The translations under genes were made by a program, and so were the position numbers. A DNA stretch of 64,000 nucleotides from Phaeospirillum sp. (GTDB lineage: Bacteria > Pseudomonadota > Alphaproteobacteria > Rhodospirillales > Magnetospirillaceae). Location: the NCBI GenBank assembly GCA_030651575.1, contig JAUSFB010000032.1, positions 520,001-584,000 on the forward strand, written 5' to 3'. Below the pieces are notes generated by a model, which was not told the origin of the DNA, did not search any database, and saw nothing but the letters and a program-made list of their open reading frames with translations. Positions 29,727 to 39,308 of the stretch are shown here, piece by piece; position 1 is the first letter of the stretch, and each line of letters opens with the position of its first letter.

Positions 29727-31742
29727 TCACTCTTTCCCGCCATCGCGCTCGCGCAGGTAATCATCGGTGGTGCGGGTTACCCGGGGGGCCGCACCGGCCA
29801 TGGGCCGCTTGCCGTCCTCCATATCGTACTGCGCCACCACCCGGCAGTCCTCGCACATCTTGATCAGATCAAGCTTGCCGGGCGCGGCGAACATGGAATG
29901 GCCGCTCATGCGCTCGACCATGCGCTCGATCACCGATTTCGAGGCAAAGGGCTTGCCGCAACGGATGCAAGGATAGGGCTCCTCCTCCTTCAGGGTCCGC
30001 CGCACCCTGGCATCGGCGGAAAAGGAGAGTCGCGGCGCCAGGGTCACCGCCTTTTCCGGGCAGGTGACGCGGCACAGGCCGCATTGAACGCAATTGACCT
30101 CCAGCAGCCCCAGGGACGGCTTGTCGGGATGGCCCGACAGCGCCTTGGCCGGGCAAGCCGAGACGCAGGCCATGCACAAGGTGCACTTGGCCGCATCGAC
30201 CTCGATGGCCCCAAAGGGATCGCCCACCGCCAGTTCCAGCGCATCCACCGGCTTGGGAGCATGACGATGAAGATGGGCCAGCGCCAGGGTCAGGGTCTGG
30301 CGCTTGCTTCCCAGCACCAGGAATTCGGCCGCCGGCTCCACCGGTTTCGGCGCGACCTCGGCCAGGACGACGGCCAGGGCGGCGGGATCGGCCTCCACCA
30401 GCACCGAAACCGTCGCCGACCAGCCCAGGCCGCCGGCCACCCGATTGGCCAGGGCGGCGGCGGCCCGCAGCGGCTCCAGATCCCCCCGCCGCTCCGGCTT
30501 GGCCAACAGCAGCACCCGCGCGGCTCCCTTGGCCAGGGCGGTCAGTAGGAAGTCCGGCCCCAGCGCCGCCACCACCGGCACCGCCAGCGGCAGCACCGCC
30601 GCCGGCAGGCCATCGCCAAAACGGGCCAGGGCGGAGATCATCCCGTCACCATGCTCGCCGTCATGGACCAGCAGGATCGGCCGCTCGCCACCGCCGGCGC
30701 CATAGGTCTCCACCAGCGCCGACAGCCGTTTAAACAACCCGTTGCCGCCCGGCACGTCGAACCGGATGGCTCCGGTGGGGCAAGTGCTGGCGCAAGGACC
30801 ATGGCCGCCGCAGACATGGGGGTCCACCGTCGCCGCATCGCCCAGCGGCTTCAGCGCCCCCGACGGACAAACGTCGAGGCAGCGGGTACAGGCGACCTGA
30901 CCATTTCGGGAATGGGCGCAAAGCGCGGCGTCGATCTTGATCCAGCGCGGTTTTTCGAATTCGCCGACCAGCCCGAGGATATCCGACAGCGCCCGCTCCA
31001 GCGCCAGCTTGTCCCGAGGATCGACCACTACCCAGCCGTCGCGCGGCGCCAGCAATGGCGGCGAGCCGGTCAGGTCGAGCACGATGTCTCCGGCCAGCGG
31101 GCGGTCACCCACCGCCGCCTCGAAGGCCAGGACGCCGCGCGCCGATGGTGAAGCCCCAGCCAGATCGGCGACAGTCAGGGTAAAGGCCCCGAGATGGCCC
31201 GAGGCCGAGACCGGCCGCCCCCGAAACAGGCCGAGGGAGCGGACCGCCGGAGGAATCAGGTCCCCGTCATGACCGGGCAACAGCACGCAGGTCACCGCCC
31301 GCTCCGCCCCCAGCCGTCGGGCGGCGTCCAGCACCGCCTGACCACGACCCAGAATCAGAACGCTGCCATGCGACATCAAGGTGACGGACGGAGTGGCTTC
31401 GGGCTCCAGCACCGCCTCGGCCAGCAGCGCCGCCATCTTTGGGGCGGTGCGCCCGGCCTGGGACGACCAGCCGGCGCGGTCGCGGATATCGACGCAGAGC
31501 GGCGGCTCGGCCTGGACCAATCCGGCCAGTTCGCCGAACAGCGGAGCCTCTTGACCGCAGCAGACCAGCAAAGGCTCGCCGCTCGACACCGCCGAACGAT
31601 AGGAATCCAACTGGGCGCGGCAAAGCTGGGAATAAATCTGCTCTGGTGAATCCGTCCCCAGCACCGCCGCCACGGCCTTGGGATCGAGCGGCATGGAGCC
31701 CTCGCACGAACACATCATCACCCGCCGGCCATTCAGCTTCAT
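29727..31742 (-). CDS. multi-[4Fe-4S] ferredoxin-type protein linked to formate dehydrogenase locus
   Basis: CTRCLDVCPSGAL, CGGHGPCASTCPTGAI, CTLCMACVSACPAKAL, CVQCGLCRVTCPEKAV, CIRCGKPF; start at 31742. Confidence 0.87.
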   Translation of the reverse strand: MKLNGRRVMMCSCEGSMPLDPKAVAAVLGTDSPEQIYSQLCRAQLDSYRSAVSSGEPLLVCCGQEAPLFGELAGLVQAEPPLCVDIRDRAGWSSQAGRTAPKMAALLAEAVLEPEATPSVTLMSHGSVLILGRGQAVLDAARRLGAERAVTCVLLPGHDGDLIPPAVRSLGLFRGRPVSASGHLGAFTLTVADLAGASPSARGVLAFEAAVGDRPLAGDIVLDLTGSPPLLAPRDGWVVVDPRDKLALERALSDILGLVGEFEKPRWIKIDAALCAHSRNGQVACTRCLDVCPSGALKPLGDAATVDPHVCGGHGPCASTCPTGAIRFDVPGGNGLFKRLSALVETYGAGGGERPILLVHDGEHGDGMISALARFGDGLPAAVLPLAVPVVAALGPDFLLTALAKGAARVLLLAKPERRGDLEPLRAAAALANRVAGGLGWSATVSVLVEADPAALAVVLAEVAPKPVEPAAEFLVLGSKRQTLTLALAHLHRHAPKPVDALELAVGDPFGAIEVDAAKCTLCMACVSACPAKALSGHPDKPSLGLLEVNCVQCGLCRVTCPEKAVTLAPRLSFSADARVRRTLKEEEPYPCIRCGKPFASKSVIERMVERMSGHSMFAAPGKLDLIKMCEDCRVVAQYDMEDGKRPMAGAAPRVTRTTDDYLRERDGGKE

Positions 31743-31805
31743 TTTGCCGCTCTCCCATTGCTCCCCGCCAGGGGGACGCCTACTGTAAAGGCCAGAAGGC
31801 CAACA

Positions 31806-32687
31806 ATGGAAGACCAAGACATGCTAGTGCGCCCAGATCCCGAGGATGCGCGGCTTTATCAGATCGTCACCGGCATCGACCAGAACGGCAAAGCGACGGA
31901 TGCCGCCGTGATCAACGAACGCCCGCTGACCATCTTCCTGAACGGTCGCGAGATCGTCACCGCCATGACCATCGGCGACCATCCCGACTATCTGGCGCTG
32001 GGCTATCTGCTGAATCAGAATATGCTGCGCCCCGACGACGAAGTGCGCGCCGTCGATTATGACGCCGAAATCGAAACGGTGGTGGTGCGAACCGCCCGCC
32101 AGACCGACTACGAGGAGAAGCTGAAGAAGAAAATTCAGACCTCCGGCTGCGCCATGGGCACGGTGTTCGGCGACGTCATGGAAAAGTTCGAGACGGTCAG
32201 TCTGGACACCACCGCCAGATTCCACACCTCATGGCTCTACGCCTTGCAGAAATCCATCAACACCATGCCTTCGCTCTACCTGAAGACCGGCGCCATCCAT
32301 GGCTGCGTCTTGTGCGAAGAAGACCGGCCGCTGATCTATATGGAAGACGTCGGCCGCCACAACGCCATGGACAAGATCGCCGGCTATATGTTCCGCCACG
32401 GCCTGTCTTGCGCCGGGAAAAGCCTCTACACCACCGGACGGCTGACCAGCGAAATGGTGATCAAGACGGTGCAGATGGGCATTCCGGTCCTGCTGTCGCG
32501 CTCGGGCTTCACCGCCTGGGGGGTCGAACTGGCGCGCAAGGCGGGGCTCACTCTGATCGGCCGCGCCAAGGGCAAACGCTTCATCGCCCTGGCCGGGGCC
32601 GAGCGCATCGTGTTCGACGCCGACCCGGCCCAGGCCCATGACGAGCCCGGCCACCTGTCGCGCAAGGGAAGCCGGGACGATGAATAA
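31806..32687 (+). CDS. fdhD: formate dehydrogenase accessory sulfurtransferase FdhD
   Basis: SGCAMGTVFGDVMEKF, GAIHGCVLCEEDRPLIYMEDVGRHNAMDKIAGYM. Confidence 0.92.
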   Translation: MEDQDMLVRPDPEDARLYQIVTGIDQNGKATDAAVINERPLTIFLNGREIVTAMTIGDHPDYLALGYLLNQNMLRPDDEVRAVDYDAEIETVVVRTARQTDYEEKLKKKIQTSGCAMGTVFGDVMEKFETVSLDTTARFHTSWLYALQKSINTMPSLYLKTGAIHGCVLCEEDRPLIYMEDVGRHNAMDKIAGYMFRHGLSCAGKSLYTTGRLTSEMVIKTVQMGIPVLLSRSGFTAWGVELARKAGLTLIGRAKGKRFIALAGAERIVFDADPAQAHDEPGHLSRKGSRDDE

Positions 32688-33816
32688 GACAACGCCCCCC
32701 CCCATCGCCGGGGTGATCCTGGCCGGCGGCCTATCGCGGCGCATGGGCGGCGGCGACAAGTCGCTGATCGCGGTCGAGGGCCAAAGCCTGCTCGACCGCA
32801 CCATCGAGCGGCTGTCGCCCCAGGTCGGCCCCATGATCCTCAACGCCAACGGCGACCCCGCCCGTCTGGCCGGGTTCACCCTGCCGGTAGTGCCCGACGT
32901 GATCGAGGGCTATGCCGGCCCGCTGGTGGGAGTCCTGACCGGCCTGGAATGGCTGCAAGACCACTCCATGGGGGTGGAATGGATGGTCAGCGTCGCCGCC
33001 GACACGCCTTTGTTTCCCCAAGATCTGGTGGAACGGCTGCACCAGGCGGTCGTGGACGAAGGGGCCGATATCGGCATCGCCTGCACCGGTTCGCGCACCC
33101 ATCCGGTCTTTGCCCTGTGGCCGACCCGCTTGGCCTCCCAACTGCGCGCCGCCGTGGCCGAGGAAGGCATCCGCAAGATCGAGGCCTGGACCGACCGCTA
33201 CAAGGTGGCCCGCGTCGATTGGCCGGCAAAGCCGGTCGACCCGTTTTTCAACGTCAACACCCCCGAGGACGTGGTGCGGCTGCGCCTGATCCTGTCCGAC
33301 GCCCTGCCAGCCGAACCGCCACTCTCCGCCCGGACCGAGGTGGCGCTGATCCTCGAACGCCGCGACAGCGCCACCACCTGGGTCAAGGAGTCCTGGCGGC
33401 CGCTGGAAGTGATCGCCGAACCGCCGCCCAGCCCCGAGCCCTGGGTGATGCTGCGCCAGGGCGAAGGCTTCGAACACTACCTGGTCTCGGGCGTGCCGGT
33501 GGAATTGCACCGCTCGGACCTCGCCAGCTATCGCTATAATCTGGGTGGGGTCGATCCCCGCCTCTATGTGGTGCTGCGCCGTCAGGACGATCCCACCCGC
33601 CCCGTCGGCGTGGTGTTGGCCACCGCCGCCCCCGATCAGGCCCAAGCCATGAGCGAAAGCGGCGAGGATGTGGTCGACGGCCTTGCCATGCCGGAAGCCC
33701 TCCGGGCCTGGGTCGAGATGTTCTGCGCCTGTCACCCCGCCGACGAGCCCATGCGCAAGCGCAAACGCGACACCATGGATGCGGAAGGCGCCTTCGCGGC
33801 CAAAACCCGGTCATGA
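32680..33816 (+). CDS. mobA: fusion of molybdenum cofactor guanylyltransferase (MobA) and DUF3305 domain
   Basis: N-term GVILAGGLSRRMGGGDKSLIAVEGQSLLDRTIERL; C-term VALILERRDSATTWVKESWRPLEVI...YLVSGVPVELHRSDLASYRYNL (DUF3305-like); single uninterrupted ORF. Confidence 0.85.
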   Translation: MNKTTPPPIAGVILAGGLSRRMGGGDKSLIAVEGQSLLDRTIERLSPQVGPMILNANGDPARLAGFTLPVVPDVIEGYAGPLVGVLTGLEWLQDHSMGVEWMVSVAADTPLFPQDLVERLHQAVVDEGADIGIACTGSRTHPVFALWPTRLASQLRAAVAEEGIRKIEAWTDRYKVARVDWPAKPVDPFFNVNTPEDVVRLRLILSDALPAEPPLSARTEVALILERRDSATTWVKESWRPLEVIAEPPPSPEPWVMLRQGEGFEHYLVSGVPVELHRSDLASYRYNLGGVDPRLYVVLRRQDDPTRPVGVVLATAAPDQAQAMSESGEDVVDGLAMPEALRAWVEMFCACHPADEPMRKRKRDTMDAEGAFAAKTRS

Positions 33817-33985
33817 GCGGGCATGGCCCGCGCCGCGAAAGCCAAGGGCGCTGATGCGCCCACCCGGCGACCGAGGAACAAGAACCCGACGGGCCGCAGG
33901 CCCGGAGTTGCGGCCAAGGGCCGGCGCGCCTCATGGCGCGAAAGCCAAGGGCGCGGATGCGCCCGCCCGGCGATTGAGGAACATT
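33817..33985. repeat. intergenic array of short perfect hairpins with an imperfect ~47-bp direct repeat (33835-33881 / 33938-33984)
   Basis: gcgaaagccaagggcgctgatgcgcccacccggcgaccgaggaacaa vs gcgaaagccaagggcgcggatgcgcccgcccggcgattgaggaacat; five 6-bp-stem hairpins. Confidence 0.8.
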
Positions 33986-33990
33986 AAACC

Positions 33991-34413
33991 ATGAACAACT
34001 CATTCATCTCGCGCTGGTCCAAACGCAAGCAGGAGGCCAAGACCGCGCCGGAATCGGTCGTCATCGTCGAGATGCCGGCAGAATCGCCAGCCATTGCCCC
34101 GGAGGAACCGCCGCCGGAGCTTCCCCCGATTGAATCGCTGGGCGCCGACTCGGACTATTCCGCCTTCCTCGGGCCGGGCGTTTCGCCCAGCCTGCGGCAG
34201 GAGGCGCTGACCCGGCTGTGGGCGACCGATCCCACCCTGATGGCCCCAGAGACCATGGACCTCCATATGGGGGACTATTCCAACCCGCCGACGGAACTGA
34301 TCAAAACCGCCTGGCGACTGGGCAAGGGCGTGCTCGACGCCGCCGAACTGGCCGCCGAGGAGGAGGAAGCCAAGGCCGCGGCCCTGGTCAAGCCCCCGGA
34401 TTCCGATTGTTAA
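33991..34413 (+). CDS. DUF3306 family protein (formate dehydrogenase locus)
   Basis: FISRWSKRKQEAK...YSAFLGPGVSPSLRQEALTRLWATDP. Confidence 0.78.
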   Translation: MNNSFISRWSKRKQEAKTAPESVVIVEMPAESPAIAPEEPPPELPPIESLGADSDYSAFLGPGVSPSLRQEALTRLWATDPTLMAPETMDLHMGDYSNPPTELIKTAWRLGKGVLDAAELAAEEEEAKAAALVKPPDSDC

Positions 34414-34642
34414 AGTGTTTATTTTACAGAAATTTTTAAATTTCACACAATTAAGAACATAAACAAAATTGCAGCAATCCTGATATTGCAGAGCACAAAT
34501 TCTTATCCGGCCACAACACGTAGACAACAAACCTATTCTTTCGTTGTTCTTGACGGATAACACCGATGCGAGGATGATCGACCTGTCACTTGCCAAGGGT
34601 GACCAAGGTTTCGGCGACAGATCCGAACCATCGGGAGAGACT

Positions 34643-35248
34643 ATGCAGGCGAACCCCGCCACCAATGCCGGTACGGACGAAAGTTTCCTGCGGGCTCGCT
34701 TCTATGGCCTGATCGCCGCCCTGTTGGCTTCGCCTCCACCGGAAGAATTACTGCGCCGGGTCGCCGCGCTGAAGCCCGACCCAACGCCGCTGGGCAGCGC
34801 GCTGGGCGAGCTTGCCCTGGCTGCCATGGCCGGCGACCCCGATGACATCGCCGAGGAGTTCCAGACCCTGTTCATCGGCGTGACCGGTGGCGAACTGGTG
34901 CCTTACGCCTCGTGGTATCTCACCGGCTTCCTACAGGAAAAACCGCTAGCGGCGTTGCGCGACGACATGGCCCGCCTGGGCGTCGAACGCTCGCCCGGCG
35001 TGTCCGAGCCCGAGGATCACGCCGCCTCGCTGTTCGAGATCATGCAAGGACTGATCACCGGCCTGTTCGACGCCCCCCTGACCCTGCGGGAGCAGAAGGC
35101 CTTTTACGCCGCCCATATGGAAAGCTGGATGCCCCGTTTTCTGGCCGACCTGGAACAGGCCGGGTCCGCCCGCTTTTACCGCGCCGTGGGCAAGGTTGGC
35201 CGCGTCTTCCTCGATATCGAAACCCAAGCCTTCGCCATGGTGGACTGA
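34643..35248 (+). CDS. TorD/DmsD-family molybdoenzyme chaperone
   Basis: RARFYGLIAALLASPPPEELLRRVAAL...EFQTLFIGVTGGELVPYASWYLTGFLQEKPLAALRDDM. Confidence 0.85.
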   Translation: MQANPATNAGTDESFLRARFYGLIAALLASPPPEELLRRVAALKPDPTPLGSALGELALAAMAGDPDDIAEEFQTLFIGVTGGELVPYASWYLTGFLQEKPLAALRDDMARLGVERSPGVSEPEDHAASLFEIMQGLITGLFDAPLTLREQKAFYAAHMESWMPRFLADLEQAGSARFYRAVGKVGRVFLDIETQAFAMVD

Positions 35249-35475
35249 TGCCACAGGAGCACAAGATGATCGACCGCCCTGAGAAATCCCCCAATGCCCT
35301 CGACCGGCGCGCCTTCCTGCGCGGAATCGGCCTTTCGGCCGGAGCCGCCGGAGCGGCGGCGGTCGGTGTCACCGCCACCAAGGCGGACGCCAAGGCCCAG
35401 ACCGGTGCCGCCCAAGGGACTGGCTACCAGGAAACCGAACACGTCCGTCGCGCCTACGAAGCCGCTGGCTTCTGA
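35248..35475 (+). CDS. small twin-arginine signal protein of formate dehydrogenase locus
   Basis: LDRRAFLRGIGLSAGAAGAAAVGVTATKADA...YQETEHVRRAYEAAGF; TGATG overlap with torD-like gene. Confidence 0.75.
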   Translation: MPQEHKMIDRPEKSPNALDRRAFLRGIGLSAGAAGAAAVGVTATKADAKAQTGAAQGTGYQETEHVRRAYEAAGF

Positions 35476-35493
35476 TATCGGAAGGGATCCGCC

Positions 35494-38373
35494 ATGCTGA
35501 TCAAGAAGCGTGAAGGCTCGGTTTCGCAGAGCCGCCTGTCCGAAACCCTCGCTTCCGTCGCCGGGGCCTCCGTCGACCGGCGCGGCTTCCTCAGGCGTTC
35601 GGGGCTGGCCGCCGGTGGCGCCGCCCTGGCCGGAGGATTGGTGGCCGGAACGGTCCAGCGGGCCGAAGCGGTTCCCCAGGCTCCCGACGCCAAGGGAGAG
35701 ATCAAGCGGGCCATCTGTACCCATTGCTCGGTGGGCTGCACCGTCAACGCCGAGGTCTCCAACGGCGTCTGGGTCGGCCAGGAACCCGCCTTCGACAGCC
35801 CGATCAATCTGGGTAGCCACTGCGCCAAGGGCGCGGCGGTGCGCGAGCATGCCCATGGCGACCGCCGCCTGAAATACCCCATGAAGCTGGAGGGCGGAAA
35901 ATACAAGCGCATCTCGTGGGAGCAGGCCATCACCGAGATCGGCGACCGCCTGCTGAAGATCCGCGAGACCGCCGGTCCCGATTCGGTCTACTGGCTGGGC
36001 TCGGCCAAGTTCTCCAACGAACAGGCCTACCTCATGCGCAAATTCGCCGCGCTGTGGGGCACCAACAACGTCGATCATCAGGCCCGCATCTGCCACTCGA
36101 CCACCGTCGCCGGCGTCGCCCAGACCTGGGGCTATGGGGCGATGACCAACTCCTACAACGACATTCATAATTCCAAGGCGATGTTCTTCATCGGCTCCAA
36201 CGCGGCCGAGGCCCATCCGGTGGCCATGATGCACATCTTGAAGGCCAAGGAGCAGAACAAGGCGCCGCTGATCGTCTGTGATCCGCGCTTTACCCGCACC
36301 GCCGCCCATGCCGACGAGTTCGTCCGCCTGCGCCCCGGCACAGATGTGCCGCTGATCTGGGGCATCCTTTACCACATCTTCGAGAACGGCTGGGAAGACA
36401 AGGAATACATCCGCAAGCGCGTTTGGGGCATGGATCAGGTCCGCGCCGAGGTTGCCAAATGGACTCCGGAGGAGACCGAGCGCGTCACCGGCGTTCCCGG
36501 CGCCCAGGTCCGGCGCGTCGCTGAATTGCTGGCCAAAAACCACCCCGCCACCGTGGTGTGGTGCATGGGCGGCACCCAGCACACCGTCGGCAACAACAAT
36601 GTCCGCGCCTATTGCATCTTGCAGCTGGCCCTGGGCAATACCGGCGTCGCGGGCGGCGGCACCAACATCTTCCGCGGCCATGACAACGTCCAGGGCGCCA
36701 CCGACATGGGCCTGGACGTCACCACCCTGCCGGCCTATTACGGCCTCGCCGCCGGAGCCTGGAAGCATTGGGCGCGGGTATGGGGCCTCGACTACGAGTG
36801 GATCAAGGCCCGTTTCAAGACCCCCGAGCTGATGGAGGCTCCCGGCATCCCGGTATCGCGCTGGTATGACGGCGTCAACGAGGCCAAGGAAAACATCGCC
36901 CAGCCCGAACCGATCAAGGCGATGATCTATTGGGGCCACGCCCCCAACTCCCAGACCCGCCAGCCCGAACTGAAGAAGGCGATGGAAAAGCTCGACACCC
37001 TGGTGGTGATCGACCCCTATCCCACCGTCACGGCGGTGCTGCACGACCGCACCGACGGCGTCTATCTGCTGCCCGCCGCCACCCAATTCGAGGTGGACGG
37101 CTCGCGCACCGCGTCCAACCGCTCGATCCAGTGGAGCGAGCGGGTGATCAAGCCGATGTTCGAGTGCAAGGCCGATCACGAGATCATGTATCTATTCGCC
37201 AAGAAGTTCGGCTACGACGCCGAATTGTTCAAGAACATCAAGCTCAACGGCGCCGAGCCGCTGGTCGAGGACATCCTGCGCGAGATCAATCGCGGCGCCT
37301 GGACCATCGCCTATACCGGCCAGTCGCCAGAGCGGCTGAAACTGCACATGGCCAACCAGCAGACCTTCGACAAGACCACCTTGAAGGCGGTGGGCGGCCC
37401 GTGCGACGGCGACTATTACGGCCTGCCCTGGCCGTGCTGGGGCAATGCCGCCATGAAGCATCCCGGTACCCCCAACCTCTACGACACCTCCAAGCCGGTG
37501 AAGGATGGCGGCCTCAACTTCCGCGCCCTGTTCCCGGAATACAAAGGTGAAAGCCTGCTGGCGGTGGATTCTTGGCCCGAAGGCTCCGAGCTTCCCGCCG
37601 GCCATCCCGGCGTCACCTTCGGCATGCTGAAAAAGCTGGGCTGGGAGGCCGATTTCACCCCCGAGGAACTGGCGGTGATCAAAAAGATCGGTGGCGAGAA
37701 GGTGGACGAGGTCGCCTGGACGGTGGATATGTCCGGCGGCATCCAGCGCGTCGCGGTCAAACACGGCATCGCGCCATTCGGCAACGGCAAGGCCCGCGCC
37801 GTGGTGTGGAACTTCCCCGATCCAGTGCCCATCCACCGAGAACCGCTGTATACGCCGCGCCGCGATCTGGTGGAGAAGTACCCCACCTATGCCGACAAGA
37901 AGATGATGCGGCTGCCCTTCCTTTATAAGACCATCCAGGACAAGGACGTCTCGAAGGACTTCCCCATCATCCTGACCTCCGGGCGGCTGGTGGAGTACGA
38001 GGGCGGCGGCGACGAGACCCGCTCGAACCCCTGGCTGGCCGAGTTGCAGCCCGATATGTTCGTCGAGGTCAACACCTTCGACGCCAACAATGTGGGCGTG
38101 CGCAACGGCGAGTTCGTCTGGGTCCACGGCCCCGAAGGCGGCAAGGTCAAGGTCAAGGCCAAGATCACCGAGCGGGTAGGACGCGGCGTTGCCTTCATGC
38201 CGTTCCACTTCGGCGGCTGGTTCCAGGGCAAGGATCTCCGGTCCAAATATCCGGAGGGCGCGTCTCCCATTGTCCTGGGCGAAAGCACCAACACCGCCCA
38301 GACCTACGGTTATGACGCGGTGACGGCCATGCAGGAGACGAAAGTCACCCTGTGCCGCATCGAAAAGGCGTGA
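35494..38373 (+). CDS. formate dehydrogenase catalytic (alpha) subunit, Cys-type, Tat-exported
   Basis: DRRGFLRRSGLAAGGAALAGG Tat signal; CTHCSVGCTVNAEV [4Fe-4S]; RICHSTTVAGVAQTWGYGAMTNSYNDI with Cys rather than Sec; molybdopterin domains. Confidence 0.94.
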   Translation: MLIKKREGSVSQSRLSETLASVAGASVDRRGFLRRSGLAAGGAALAGGLVAGTVQRAEAVPQAPDAKGEIKRAICTHCSVGCTVNAEVSNGVWVGQEPAFDSPINLGSHCAKGAAVREHAHGDRRLKYPMKLEGGKYKRISWEQAITEIGDRLLKIRETAGPDSVYWLGSAKFSNEQAYLMRKFAALWGTNNVDHQARICHSTTVAGVAQTWGYGAMTNSYNDIHNSKAMFFIGSNAAEAHPVAMMHILKAKEQNKAPLIVCDPRFTRTAAHADEFVRLRPGTDVPLIWGILYHIFENGWEDKEYIRKRVWGMDQVRAEVAKWTPEETERVTGVPGAQVRRVAELLAKNHPATVVWCMGGTQHTVGNNNVRAYCILQLALGNTGVAGGGTNIFRGHDNVQGATDMGLDVTTLPAYYGLAAGAWKHWARVWGLDYEWIKARFKTPELMEAPGIPVSRWYDGVNEAKENIAQPEPIKAMIYWGHAPNSQTRQPELKKAMEKLDTLVVIDPYPTVTAVLHDRTDGVYLLPAATQFEVDGSRTASNRSIQWSERVIKPMFECKADHEIMYLFAKKFGYDAELFKNIKLNGAEPLVEDILREINRGAWTIAYTGQSPERLKLHMANQQTFDKTTLKAVGGPCDGDYYGLPWPCWGNAAMKHPGTPNLYDTSKPVKDGGLNFRALFPEYKGESLLAVDSWPEGSELPAGHPGVTFGMLKKLGWEADFTPEELAVIKKIGGEKVDEVAWTVDMSGGIQRVAVKHGIAPFGNGKARAVVWNFPDPVPIHREPLYTPRRDLVEKYPTYADKKMMRLPFLYKTIQDKDVSKDFPIILTSGRLVEYEGGGDETRSNPWLAELQPDMFVEVNTFDANNVGVRNGEFVWVHGPEGGKVKVKAKITERVGRGVAFMPFHFGGWFQGKDLRSKYPEGASPIVLGESTNTAQTYGYDAVTAMQETKVTLCRIEKA

Positions 38374-38387
38374 GGAGGACATAGATC

Positions 38388-39014
38388 ATGGCCCGCATGA
38401 AATTCCTCTGCGACGCCGAGCGTTGCATCCATTGCAGCGGCTGCGTCACCGCCTGCAAGAACGAACACGAAGTGCCGTGGGGCATCAACCGCCGAAGGGT
38501 GGTGACGCTCAACGACGGCAAGCCGGGGCAGCGCTCCCTGTCGGTGGCCTGCATGCACTGCTCGGACGCGCCCTGCATGGCGGTCTGTCCGGTGGATTGC
38601 TTCTACCAGACCGGCGACGGCATCGTGCTGCACAACAAGGATCTGTGCATCGGCTGCGGCTATTGCTTCTACGCCTGTCCGTTCGGTGCGCCGCAATACC
38701 CCTCCACCGGCAATTTCGGTGGACGCGGCAAGATGGATAAGTGCACCTTCTGCGCCGGCGGTCCCGAGGCCGACCATTCCAAGGCGGAATTGGAAAAATA
38801 CGGCCGCAACCGCATCGCCGAGGGCAAGCTGCCGCTCTGCGCCGAAATGTGCGCCACCAAGGCCCTGCTGGCCGGCGATGGCGACATGGTGTCCACCATC
38901 TACCGCGAACGGGTGATGGCGCGCGGCTTCGGGTCCGGCGCCGCCGGCTGGGGCCACGCCTATCGCGAGCAGGAGCGCACCCGCGAACGCAAGGGGCCTG
39001 GGGCGAAGGAGTAG
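38388..39014 (+). CDS. formate dehydrogenase iron-sulfur (beta) subunit
   Basis: CDAERCIHCSGCVTACKNEHEVPWG, CMHCSDAPCMAVCPVDCF, CIGCGYCFYACPFGAPQYP. Confidence 0.93.
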   Translation: MARMKFLCDAERCIHCSGCVTACKNEHEVPWGINRRRVVTLNDGKPGQRSLSVACMHCSDAPCMAVCPVDCFYQTGDGIVLHNKDLCIGCGYCFYACPFGAPQYPSTGNFGGRGKMDKCTFCAGGPEADHSKAELEKYGRNRIAEGKLPLCAEMCATKALLAGDGDMVSTIYRERVMARGFGSGAAGWGHAYREQERTRERKGPGAKE

Positions 39015-39018
39015 CGCC

Positions 39019-39294
39019 ATGAGCAGCCGACGCACCACCATCACCGTCACGTTGGGGCTGGTCCTGTTGGCCGGCTGCAACGCCGAGGAACGCGGCCATG
39101 CGATCAAACTGGACAAGGGCGTCTATGCCGGGGCGTCGGACAGCGTGCTATCCGACGCCACCCGTCTTGCCCTGAACCAGCGCATGATCTGGCAGACCGA
39201 CGGCCCCGCCAGGGTAGCGACGGCGACCGGCCCCGCCGCTATGCCGTCGGGCACGGCCGCCGTCACCGGCCGCATGGCCGGCCAGAACTATTGA
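39019..39294 (+). CDS. small lipoprotein inside fdh operon, unknown function
   Basis: Lipobox VLLAGC; 91 aa; between fdhB and cytochrome b subunit genes. Confidence 0.65.
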   Translation: MSSRRTTITVTLGLVLLAGCNAEERGHAIKLDKGVYAGASDSVLSDATRLALNQRMIWQTDGPARVATATGPAAMPSGTAAVTGRMAGQNY

Positions 39295-39308
39295 GGAGGA
39301 GGAACGCG

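Noticed and set aside
35176-37179. 667-aa minus-strand ORF opposite formate dehydrogenase alpha
   Set aside because: Antisense artefact; the plus strand encodes an unambiguous FdhA with conserved motifs.
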